Of a DNA stretch of 64,000 nucleotides, positions 7,040 to 14,553 are shown piece by piece. The notes beneath the pieces were generated by a model, which saw only the letters and a program-made list of their open reading frames with translations, searched no databases and had not been told where the DNA came from. Both the position numbers and the translations under genes were made by a program. Position 1 is the stretch's first letter. Each line of letters starts with the position of its first letter. Source of the DNA: BQJD01 sp964350265 (GTDB lineage Bacteria; Pseudomonadota; Gammaproteobacteria; Arenicellales; CAJQKF01); the NCBI GenBank assembly GCA_964350265.1, contig CAYGJZ010000008.1, positions 1-64,000 on the forward strand, in the 5' to 3' direction.

Positions 7040-8113
7040 ATGAGCATCGAACTGCCGTTACGCGGTATACGCGTGGTGGATTTCACCACCCTGCTGCCCG
7101 GCCCGCTGGCCACCTTGCTGCTGCGACGGGCCGGCGCCGAGGTGATCAAGATCGAGCCGGCCGGTGGCGAGGCCATGCGCACCCTGCTCGGCGACGACGG
7201 CGCCGCCTTCGGCCTGCTCAACGGCGGCAAGCGCAGCGTCTGCGCCGACCTGAAGGACCCCCGGCAGCGGGACGCGGTGCGCGCGCTGTGCGGCGGCGCC
7301 GACGTGGTGCTGGAGCAGTTCCGTCCCGGCGTCATGGATCGCCTGGGACTGGGCTACGAGACCCTGCGCGACGGCCACGAAGACCTCGTCTACTGCGCCA
7401 TCACCGGCTATGGCCAGCAGGGGCCGAACCGCGCCCTTGCCGGTCACGACATCAACTACCTGGCCGACGCCGGCCTGTTCAGCCTGTTCCGCGACGACCA
7501 CGGCAGCCCGCGACCACCGCCGGTGCAACTGGCCGACGTGGTCGGCGGTGCCTACCCGGCGTTTTCCAACATCCTGCTGGCGCTGCTGCAACGACTGCGG
7601 TCCGGCCGGGGCGCCTACCTCGACATCGCCATGACCCGCGCCCTGGCGGCGCTGTCGGTTTCCGCGGTGGCCGCCGCCGGCCAGTACGACCGACAGGCCG
7701 ATCCGCTGTCGGGACAGGCCGCCAACTACCGCTGCTACCGCTGCGCCGACGGCGCCTGGTTGGCGGTGGGCGCCCTGGAACCGCGCTTCTTCTCCGCCCT
7801 GTGCCAGGCCCTGGCCCTGCCCGAATCCGTCGCCGCGGCCGATCCGGCGGATGCCGCGGTGGTCGATGTCCTGGCCAGGCGCTTCGCCGAGCAGCCGGCC
7901 TCGGCCTGGCTGCGGCGCCTGGCCGGGGTCGACGCCTGCTGCAATGCCGTGCGCAGCCTGCCCGAGGCGCTGGCGACGCTGGCCGACGACGGCCTGCGGG
8001 GGCTGCCGTTGCCGCTGGCACCGTGCTTCGACCGCGGCGACGAGGTGGTGCCGAGGCCCGGAGAGGCCAACGACGAGTTCCTGCAACTGGAAACGGAGCC
8101 GGTGGAGCCATGA
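7040..8113 (+). CDS. CaiB/BaiF family class III CoA-transferase, probable alpha-methylacyl-CoA racemase
   Basis: The 357-residue protein belongs to the class III CoA-transferase/racemase family. It opens with GIRVVDFTTLLPGPLATLLL and AEVIKIEP, has the FRPGVMDRLGLGYETL segment, and the catalytic-Asp motif AGHDINYLADAG after TGYGQQGP. The GHDINY form and the length (~360) are closer to alpha-methylacyl-CoA racemases than to formyl-CoA transferases (~420). The role would be epimerising branched acyl-CoA esters for beta-oxidation. Substrate assignment is inference. The stop overlaps the next start (ATGA). Confidence 0.82.
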   Translation: MSIELPLRGIRVVDFTTLLPGPLATLLLRRAGAEVIKIEPAGGEAMRTLLGDDGAAFGLLNGGKRSVCADLKDPRQRDAVRALCGGADVVLEQFRPGVMDRLGLGYETLRDGHEDLVYCAITGYGQQGPNRALAGHDINYLADAGLFSLFRDDHGSPRPPPVQLADVVGGAYPAFSNILLALLQRLRSGRGAYLDIAMTRALAALSVSAVAAAGQYDRQADPLSGQAANYRCYRCADGAWLAVGALEPRFFSALCQALALPESVAAADPADAAVVDVLARRFAEQPASAWLRRLAGVDACCNAVRSLPEALATLADDGLRGLPLPLAPCFDRGDEVVPRPGEANDEFLQLETEPVEP

Positions 8114-8874
8114 TCGACGCCACCGAGCGCTTCGGCGGCCGGGTCGCCGACTACCAGCGCTACCGGCCTGGCTACCCGCCGGCCCTGGTGGACTGGCTGA
8201 TCGATGCCGGGGCGCTGGCCGCCGGCGGCCACGTGGTCGATCTCGGCTGCGGCACCGGGTTGCTGTCGGCGGTGTTCCTCGACGCCGGCCTGCGCGTCAC
8301 CGGCGTGGAGCCCAATGCCCCGATGCGCGAGGCGGGGCAGGCCTGGCTCGGCGCCCACCCGGCCTTCGACGCGGTGGCCGGCACCGCCGAGGCCACCGGG
8401 CTGCCCGATCGCTGCTGCGACCTGGTGGTCGCCGGCCAGGCCTTTCACTGGTTCGATCCGGACGCCTGCCGCGCCGAGTGCCTGCGCATCGCGCATGCCC
8501 CCGCCCACGCGGCGATGATCTGGAACGAGCGCAGGCTCGGCACGCCGTTCATGGACGACTACGAGGCCCTGCTCCTGGCCCACTGTCCGGAGTACCGCGC
8601 CATCATGGCCAGCCACGTCGACCAGGGAGCGCTGTCGCGCTTCTTCCAGGGGGATTTTCGGCGTCACTCGTTGCCCAATCACCAGCGGCTCGACTTCGCC
8701 GCCCTGCGCGGCCGGCTGATGTCGTCCTCCTATGCGCCGATGGCGGGTGCCCCCGGCCACGACGCCCTGGTGCAGGCACTCGCCGACCTGTTTTCCCGCC
8801 ACGCGTTGGACGGATGCGTGCAGATCGATTACCGTACGGTCATTATTGTTGCCCCGTTGGTCCGGGCGAACTGA
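8110..8874 (+). CDS. Class I SAM-dependent methyltransferase
   Basis: The 254-residue protein is a Rossmann-fold methyltransferase of the Methyltransf_11/UbiE-like group. It has motif I VVDLGCGTGLLSAVFL, the acidic end of strand 2 (VTGVEPN), and the AFHWFDP motif often seen in small-molecule methyltransferases of this type. The substrate cannot be read from the sequence. It is translationally coupled to the CoA-transferase gene (ATGA at 8110-8113), so the two may act in one pathway. Confidence 0.82.
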   Translation: MIDATERFGGRVADYQRYRPGYPPALVDWLIDAGALAAGGHVVDLGCGTGLLSAVFLDAGLRVTGVEPNAPMREAGQAWLGAHPAFDAVAGTAEATGLPDRCCDLVVAGQAFHWFDPDACRAECLRIAHAPAHAAMIWNERRLGTPFMDDYEALLLAHCPEYRAIMASHVDQGALSRFFQGDFRRHSLPNHQRLDFAALRGRLMSSSYAPMAGAPGHDALVQALADLFSRHALDGCVQIDYRTVIIVAPLVRAN

Positions 8875-8976
8875 ACGCCAGCTGAACCGATTCCTGGCCG
8901 GTCACGACACAACCACGTCGGCACGCTGGAGGTGTGCCCACCCAAACGTGAACAACGAGACCAACGGAGGCATGCC

Positions 8977-10611
8977 ATGCTCAATGCTTCGACACCCGCC
9001 GCCGACCACCCGGGCCGGCGACTCCTTCCCCTCGCGGCCATGTTGTCGGCGGCGCTGCTCGCCCTGCCGGCGGCGGCCCAGACCGGCACCGTGAACGTGG
9101 TGAAGCCGCTCAACCCGGCGCCCGTGAACAGCAAGGTGCGCAAGATCAACGTCGATCCCGACGCCGCCGCGGCGCTGCAGCCGGCCGCGCCGAAGGTGCG
9201 CACGCTGAAGGTCAAGGAGCCGGCGCCGGAGAAGGTGCGCAGGATCCCCACCGCGCCGGCCGTGCAGAAGCTGCCCGGCGCCGGTGACGCGGGCGGCGCG
9301 ACCACCGCGAAGACCCCGGGCAGGGTTCCCGTCAACATCCCGGCGAAGACCGCCGTGGGGCAGCCCGGTGCCGGCGACAAGGCAGCGGTCGCCGCCGTGC
9401 CGAAACGGTTGCCGACGCCGGCCATTTCCACCTTGCCCACGGTGAAGCTGGCGCCGAAGTCCAGCCTCGCCCCGCGCCTGGACACGGCGCCTGCGAAGCG
9501 CCTCGTGGTGACGCCGCCACCGACCGGGAAGATCGCCGGCAGCACCCGCGAAGTGGCTGATACCAAGTCCCGCCTGCAACGGCTCCCGACGCGTACCGCG
9601 CCGGCGGGCGTGGTCAGCCCCGGTAGCAACAACGGCACGCTGGGCAGCCTGGGCGCGGCGGGCGGTCTCGGCCGCGCGGCGCCGCTCGGCACCGCTCCCT
9701 CCGCCTTCGGCGCCGCACGGCTGAACCGCGCCGCCAACCGGGCCGATGTCCTGGAAGGCGGCAGCGGCATCTACGGGGATATCGCCGGCGAGGGTGGCCA
9801 GGTCACCTCCGACGGCATGACGGACGAGCAGGAGGCAGCGGATCTCGCCTCGGTGTTGGGCCAGGTCCCGCAAGGCGAGGGCACCACGGTGGACGACTAC
9901 CGCGGGTCGCACCAGGAGGGCACCGATGGCGACATGTTTTCCATCGACCGCCGCCAGACCGGGGCCGCCCAGGAAGCGGCCGACGCGCTGCTGCAGGCCG
10001 GGGTCCAGGCCGGCGAGGACGGCGACGGTGGCGGCAACGGCGGCGATGGCGGGGAAAACGTGATGAATTTCACGCTGGAGGAAAGCGAGCAGGATCGCGA
10101 GGCCGCCGGGCTGAACGACAACGAGATGTCCTTCAGCGCGGAGGAGGACGAACAGAACCAGGACGCGGCGGACGAAGAGCAGACCGCCGGCCAGCAGGAG
10201 GGCGACGAGACCATGTCCTTCGGCGAAGAGGAAGTGAGCGACGATACCGATGCCTGGGAAGAAGAGCAGCAGGCCGGGGACGATGACGGCGCCGAGGGCG
10301 ACTGCGCGCCGGGCGACAGCGCCTGCACCGGCGACACCGGCATGAGCGTGGCCGGTGGTGAAGACGATCCGCCGCCGTCGGGGGACTGCGGCGAGAACGG
10401 CCAGAACTGCGTCGGCGACCATGGCCCCGGTGGCGGCAGTTCCACGGTGCGCACCGCCGGCATGGGCGCTGGCGGGCCGCTGGCGGCGGACCCGGTGGCG
10501 GGTCTGAACCCGGCGGTGGACATCGTCGGCGACGGTGGCCTGGATGCCGAGCACCTCGACCGCGCGCGGCTGGATGCCATCCTGCAGGACCGCCTGGACC
10601 CGGGTCGCTGA
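8977..10611 (+). CDS. Exported low-complexity acidic repeat protein of unknown function
   Basis: I do not recognise this 544-residue protein. It has a signal peptide (LLPLAAMLSAALLALPAAAQ, cleavage near residue 35). Then comes a basic Pro/Ala/Lys-rich region (about 35-230) with PKVRTLKVKEP-type repeats, and a very acidic region (about 300-450). The acidic part has four spaced motifs: GDMFSIDR, VMNFTLEE (near 363), EMSFSAEE (near 384) and TMSFGEEE (near 413). The tail carries two GDC-x6-CxGDxG units (residues 441 and 469). ACGGAGG lies 6 nt before ATG 8977. It is the first of four tightly spaced genes; the outer-membrane barrel begins 2 nt after its stop. An extracellular or periplasmic structural role is inference. 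Confidence 0.78.
   Translation: MLNASTPAADHPGRRLLPLAAMLSAALLALPAAAQTGTVNVVKPLNPAPVNSKVRKINVDPDAAAALQPAAPKVRTLKVKEPAPEKVRRIPTAPAVQKLPGAGDAGGATTAKTPGRVPVNIPAKTAVGQPGAGDKAAVAAVPKRLPTPAISTLPTVKLAPKSSLAPRLDTAPAKRLVVTPPPTGKIAGSTREVADTKSRLQRLPTRTAPAGVVSPGSNNGTLGSLGAAGGLGRAAPLGTAPSAFGAARLNRAANRADVLEGGSGIYGDIAGEGGQVTSDGMTDEQEAADLASVLGQVPQGEGTTVDDYRGSHQEGTDGDMFSIDRRQTGAAQEAADALLQAGVQAGEDGDGGGNGGDGGENVMNFTLEESEQDREAAGLNDNEMSFSAEEDEQNQDAADEEQTAGQQEGDETMSFGEEEVSDDTDAWEEEQQAGDDDGAEGDCAPGDSACTGDTGMSVAGGEDDPPPSGDCGENGQNCVGDHGPGGGSSTVRTAGMGAGGPLAADPVAGLNPAVDIVGDGGLDAEHLDRARLDAILQDRLDPGR
10057..10242 (+). repeat. Degenerate protein repeats, M[NS]F-x-x-E-E motif
   Basis: Within the acidic repeat protein, motif copies begin at 10063, 10126 and 10213, with a weaker fourth at about 9933. 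Each is an M-(N/S)-F core followed by an acidic run and an EAAD/DAAD-like stretch. The DNA has diverged, so the constraint seems to act at the protein level. Confidence 0.55.
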
Positions 10612-10613
10612 GC

Positions 10614-12746
10614 ATGCCGATTTTGCGCTTGTTTTCGCCGCGCCGGCGCCGTGTTTTCGGCGCCGGCTGCCTGGCCCTGCTGGCCAGCCTGCCGCTGCTT
10701 GCCGACAACCCCGACTGGGTGCCGGCGCTGGCCATGGACGGCACCGTGCTGGCACGCGGCGACCAGCCGCTGCGCATCGCCCTGCCGGCGGACATGCCCG
10801 CCGAGAGCCTGGCCTGGCTGGCGCTGGAACTGGACGGGGTGGATGTCAGCGAGATCGTGGTGCTGGAACAGCAGGGCAGCACCCAGGTGGTCACGGTGAC
10901 CCCGCCGCAGGCCCTGGCCCCCGGGGACCACGAACTGCGCCTGGTCGAGTACACGCCGGCCGGGGACATCCTCGAGCGCGGCCTGTGGACCCTGTCGCTG
11001 GCCGGCGCACCGGCGGTGGGCGAGGCGGCACGCCGCTTCTTCGCCGCCGAGTTCCTGCTCGACGGCTCCTACCGGGTGGCCGACAACGAGTACACCTCCT
11101 TCACCGATGCCGCCCACGGCCAGGGTGCGGCCACCATCCAGGCATCGTCGGTGGATGGCGGCTTCACCTCCGAGGCCTACGTCGCCCTGCTGTACGATTC
11201 CTACGGCGCCGACATCGGCGTGGTCGAGGAAGACGAGGTGGTGGACGATCCCACCGCGGTGGACGCGCCGCTGTTTGCCGACCCGCGCGGTGGTCGCGAG
11301 GTGGAGCTGGCCGAGTACCGCCTGTCCACCCGCGGCCAGAACGTCTCGGCCATCGTCGGTCACCATGCGCCGGTGGCCGATGGCCTGCTGGTGCAGAACT
11401 TCCATCGGCGCGGCCTGTCGGTGACCGCGCGCAGCGACAACGATCGCCTGGTGGCGTCCGGCTTCGCCTTTCGCACCGAGCCGGTCAGTGGCTTCCGCTA
11501 CGGTGCCGGCATCGGCGACAGCGAGCACCGCGTGGCCGGCAGCATGGTCTCGGTGAGCCCGCTCGCCGCCACCGATGCCCTGACCGTGTCGGCCACCTAC
11601 CTGCGTGGCGAGGGCGAGGACCATTCCGGACTCGGCGTGGCCGGCGACGACATCGAGCCGGAAGGCGACGGCTACAGCCTGGCGCTGGCCTCCACCGTGC
11701 TCGACCGTCGCCTGGAACTGCGCCTGGAACATGCCCAGACGCGCTACGACTTCGACGGCGGGCGCGGCGACTTCGACCGCACCGAGGACGATGCCGAGTC
11801 CTTCCTCGGCCTGTTCCACGTCTGGCGCGGACGCCAGCTCGGCGAGCGCCAGGCGAACTGGAACATCGGCTTCGAACGCAAGGAGATCGGCCTGTTCTTC
11901 CGCAGCCTGGCCAATCCCTCGCTGCCCTTCGACCGCAAGCTGGAACGGCTGTTCTCGGTGTTCAGCGTCGGTGGCCTGTCCATGCAGCTGCAAGTGGCGC
12001 GGGAGACCGACAACGTGCGCGAGGACGACACGCTGCCCACCCTGCACAACGAGCTCGCCTCCTTCCAGGTGTCGTGGTCGCCCTATCCGGAGGTGGACGA
12101 TTCCGGCCAGCCGGTGCGCCGCTGGTACGGCCAGCCGACCTTGAGCTTCGTCGGGCAGTACTCCGACCAGCTCCACCAGGACCTGCCCGCGGAACTGGCC
12201 GCGGCCGGCGCCGACCGCCAGGTCGCCACCTACCAGGGCGGCGTCTCCTTCCAGTACGAGCGCTTCTTCTGGGGCCTGAACTACGGCTACTCGGTGGAGA
12301 AGGACTTCGGCTTCTTCGAGGTCGACAACCGTCACCGTCTCACCGACCTGTCCATGCAGTGGCTGCCCGCCCAGCGGCTCAGCCTCGGCGCGCAGTTGCA
12401 GTACAACAGCGTCCACGGCGACGACGCCGAGCGCACCGCGCGCAGCTACCTGGCCGGTGTCGACGCCCGCCTGGCGGCCTTCGACGACCGTCTCACCACC
12501 ACCTTCAGCTACAGTGTGAACGAAAACGGTGCGCGCGACGACTCAATCGACGCGCGCTACGAAACCGCGAGCCTGCGCTTCGACTGGCTGCTGCGCCCGG
12601 CACGGGAAAACCGCCCGGCCTGGACGTTGTGGCTGCAGGGGGAGCGCCAGGTCTACGACGATGGTGTCAACCCGGAGTTCGACACCGACCCGTGGCAGGT
12701 CTTCGTCGGCGCGCGCATGGACTGGTCACTCGGCCGGTCCTGGTGA
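10614..12746 (+). CDS. Predicted large outer-membrane beta-barrel protein
   Basis: The 710-residue protein has a basic N-terminus and signal peptide (VFGAGCLALLASLPLLA, cleavage near 30). An Ig-like periplasmic region (about 30-130) contains the block LAPGDHELRLVEYTPAGD. After it come about 570 residues of alternating polar/aromatic strands, such as FFWGLNYGYSVEKDFGFFEV and TFSYSVNENG, with Asp/Glu-rich loops. It ends RMDWSLGRSW, an aromatic C-terminus of the kind recognised by the Bam machinery. It lies 2 nt after the acidic repeat protein and 19 nt before the next secreted protein. I do not recognise the family; it could be a porin, an exporter pore or a surface anchor for its neighbours. 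Confidence 0.78.
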   Translation: MPILRLFSPRRRRVFGAGCLALLASLPLLADNPDWVPALAMDGTVLARGDQPLRIALPADMPAESLAWLALELDGVDVSEIVVLEQQGSTQVVTVTPPQALAPGDHELRLVEYTPAGDILERGLWTLSLAGAPAVGEAARRFFAAEFLLDGSYRVADNEYTSFTDAAHGQGAATIQASSVDGGFTSEAYVALLYDSYGADIGVVEEDEVVDDPTAVDAPLFADPRGGREVELAEYRLSTRGQNVSAIVGHHAPVADGLLVQNFHRRGLSVTARSDNDRLVASGFAFRTEPVSGFRYGAGIGDSEHRVAGSMVSVSPLAATDALTVSATYLRGEGEDHSGLGVAGDDIEPEGDGYSLALASTVLDRRLELRLEHAQTRYDFDGGRGDFDRTEDDAESFLGLFHVWRGRQLGERQANWNIGFERKEIGLFFRSLANPSLPFDRKLERLFSVFSVGGLSMQLQVARETDNVREDDTLPTLHNELASFQVSWSPYPEVDDSGQPVRRWYGQPTLSFVGQYSDQLHQDLPAELAAAGADRQVATYQGGVSFQYERFFWGLNYGYSVEKDFGFFEVDNRHRLTDLSMQWLPAQRLSLGAQLQYNSVHGDDAERTARSYLAGVDARLAAFDDRLTTTFSYSVNENGARDDSIDARYETASLRFDWLLRPARENRPAWTLWLQGERQVYDDGVNPEFDTDPWQVFVGARMDWSLGRSW

Positions 12747-12765
12747 TGACGCGGAGAATCGAACC

Positions 12766-14538
12766 ATGACTGCTCAAAAACTCGCCCGGGTGATCGCGCT
12801 GGCCGCCGCCGCGATGCTGCCCGCCGCCCATGCCATCGACGCCGTGGTCAGCCCGTCGTCGACCTCGGCCGCGGTGGATGCCACCGCGCTGGTCAACCTG
12901 ACCACCCCCGGCGCCGTGGACGGCTTCGACCAGAACACGCCCCTGCTCGAGGTGCTGGACCGGCGCAACATCCCGCTGCGCAGCGTGCTGGCGCCGGCCA
13001 GTTTCGCGCTCAGCTGGAACCCGGTGTTCGAAGGCATCGTGACCAGCTACACGTCGACCTCCTCCCAGGGCGTGCTGCGCCTGGACGGCGAGCAGGTGGG
13101 CGTGCGCAACCAGACCCTGTCGTCGTTCTGCATCAACCCCAACTGCGCGTTGGCCAGCGAGACGCTGACCCTGGCGCCGGCGGTCGGCGAGGACATCGCG
13201 CGTACCCTGCTGCAGGGGATCACCCTGGGCGAAGCCGCCCGCGGCATCGGCAACCGCAGCGCGACGCTGTCGTATACCCGCGCCTTCAGCCACGCCGGCA
13301 CATCGCCGGACGATCACGTGGCCACGGTGAACATCGCGCTGTCCTTGCGCCCCAACGTCAACGTGTCGCTGGCCGCCTTCCGCCTGCTGTCGGTAGAGGG
13401 GCGCAGTGGCTCGCTGTCGCTGCCGGCCGCGACCACCGCCCAGGTGCCGGTCAACCTGTCCTGGGAGGTGCGCTACGAACAGCTCGGCGCGCCGCCGCCG
13501 GTGACCCTGCGCTCGGACGCGGTGGAGGTGCTCGACGCCAATGGCCGTCTCCTGCAACGCATCCCGCGGCCGCTGACCCGCGCCCTGGCCCGTGGTCGCA
13601 GCCTCGCCGAGGCCTTCCCCGGCGCGGGTGCGGCCACCGGCAGCGAACAGTTCAACGATGTGCTCACCCTGCCGCCCTCGGTGGCCGCCGCGGCAGCCCG
13701 CGCCGGCACCTCGCGCATCGTGCTGCGACGCACCTTCACCGACGGCTCGACCACGCGCTCGGCGGACATCCCGCTGGTCGTCGGCAGCACCTCGATGGCC
13801 GCCTTCCAGGTGACCCGTGTCGACCTGCGCTTCGAGGACGGTGCCCGGGCCGCGGTGGTGGACCGGAACCTGCCGTTGCACGCGGTGGCCGACATCAACT
13901 ACCTCGGCAGCGGCCAGTTGCAGGCGACCTGGGAGTGGGCGCCGGTGTCCGGCGGCGGCGCGCCGCTGTTCCGCCCGCTGCCGCCGTCGACGCCCCTGGT
14001 GGCCAGCGCGCCGCCCACCGACTTCGACACCCGCTACAGCCGCACCCTGGTGCGCGAGTTTCTCAACAACCGCCAGCGCATCCGCCTGGTCAGCCCGGTG
14101 CTGCCCACCACCGAGACCGGCGGCGTGCTGCTGCGCCTGACCATCGGTGCCCCCGACGTCGCCTTCCAGTTGCCGGTGATTCGCTACTACGTCGGCGGTG
14201 ACGGCGCCCCGCCGGTGCTGGACACGGCGGGCCTGGCGCCGTTGTCGCTGCTGGCCCCGACAGGCAATGCCGATGTCCGCCGGGACACCCTGTTCCGCTG
14301 GCTGCCGGTGGCCGGGGCGACCGCCTACCGGATGGAATGCTACGACGACCTGATGATGTCGGCCGGCATGCGCACCGGGCAGGTGGTGCCGCTGGAGCGT
14401 GCCCAGCTGGCGGTCAGCGCGCTGGTCATGGAGCACCTGGAAGAGGGCGCCGGCTACTGGTGCCGGGTGGTGGCCATCGGCGGTGGCGGGCTGCCCAGCG
14501 CCGCCAGCGAGCTGGTCCGGCTCACCGCGCGCCGGTAG
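12766..14538 (+). CDS. Secreted protein with predicted Ig/FN3-like beta domains, unknown function
   Basis: The 590-residue product starts at ATG 12766, preceded by GGAG, with a signal peptide (LARVIALAAAAMLPAAHA, cleavage near 23). The mature part is rich in Thr/Ser/Val and predicted beta-strands. Its final 100 residues (SLLAPTGNADVRRDTLFRWL, then AYRMECYDD and GYWCRVVAIG) look like a fibronectin type III-type domain of the kind found in surface proteins. Cysteines are few: two in SSFCINPNC and two near the C-terminus. No enzyme motif is seen. It lies between the barrel gene and the subtilase gene, 15-20 nt from each. Its function is unknown; a substrate or partner of the protease or barrel is possible. 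Confidence 0.75.
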   Translation: MTAQKLARVIALAAAAMLPAAHAIDAVVSPSSTSAAVDATALVNLTTPGAVDGFDQNTPLLEVLDRRNIPLRSVLAPASFALSWNPVFEGIVTSYTSTSSQGVLRLDGEQVGVRNQTLSSFCINPNCALASETLTLAPAVGEDIARTLLQGITLGEAARGIGNRSATLSYTRAFSHAGTSPDDHVATVNIALSLRPNVNVSLAAFRLLSVEGRSGSLSLPAATTAQVPVNLSWEVRYEQLGAPPPVTLRSDAVEVLDANGRLLQRIPRPLTRALARGRSLAEAFPGAGAATGSEQFNDVLTLPPSVAAAAARAGTSRIVLRRTFTDGSTTRSADIPLVVGSTSMAAFQVTRVDLRFEDGARAAVVDRNLPLHAVADINYLGSGQLQATWEWAPVSGGGAPLFRPLPPSTPLVASAPPTDFDTRYSRTLVREFLNNRQRIRLVSPVLPTTETGGVLLRLTIGAPDVAFQLPVIRYYVGGDGAPPVLDTAGLAPLSLLAPTGNADVRRDTLFRWLPVAGATAYRMECYDDLMMSAGMRTGQVVPLERAQLAVSALVMEHLEEGAGYWCRVVAIGGGGLPSAASELVRLTARR

Positions 14539-14553
14539 CCGCGGGGTCCGGTG

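Noticed and set aside
8875..8976. ECF-type promoter (AAC ... GTC) upstream of the secreted four-gene module
   Set aside because: A possible GAACC lies at 8883, but no matching -10 is found at a spacing shared with the sigma gene's own upstream region, so I cannot support direct control by the ECF sigma factor.
9897..12416. Long minus-strand frame opposite the repeat protein and barrel genes
   Set aside because: No domain, no start signal; the plus-strand genes have signal peptides and Shine-Dalgarno sites.
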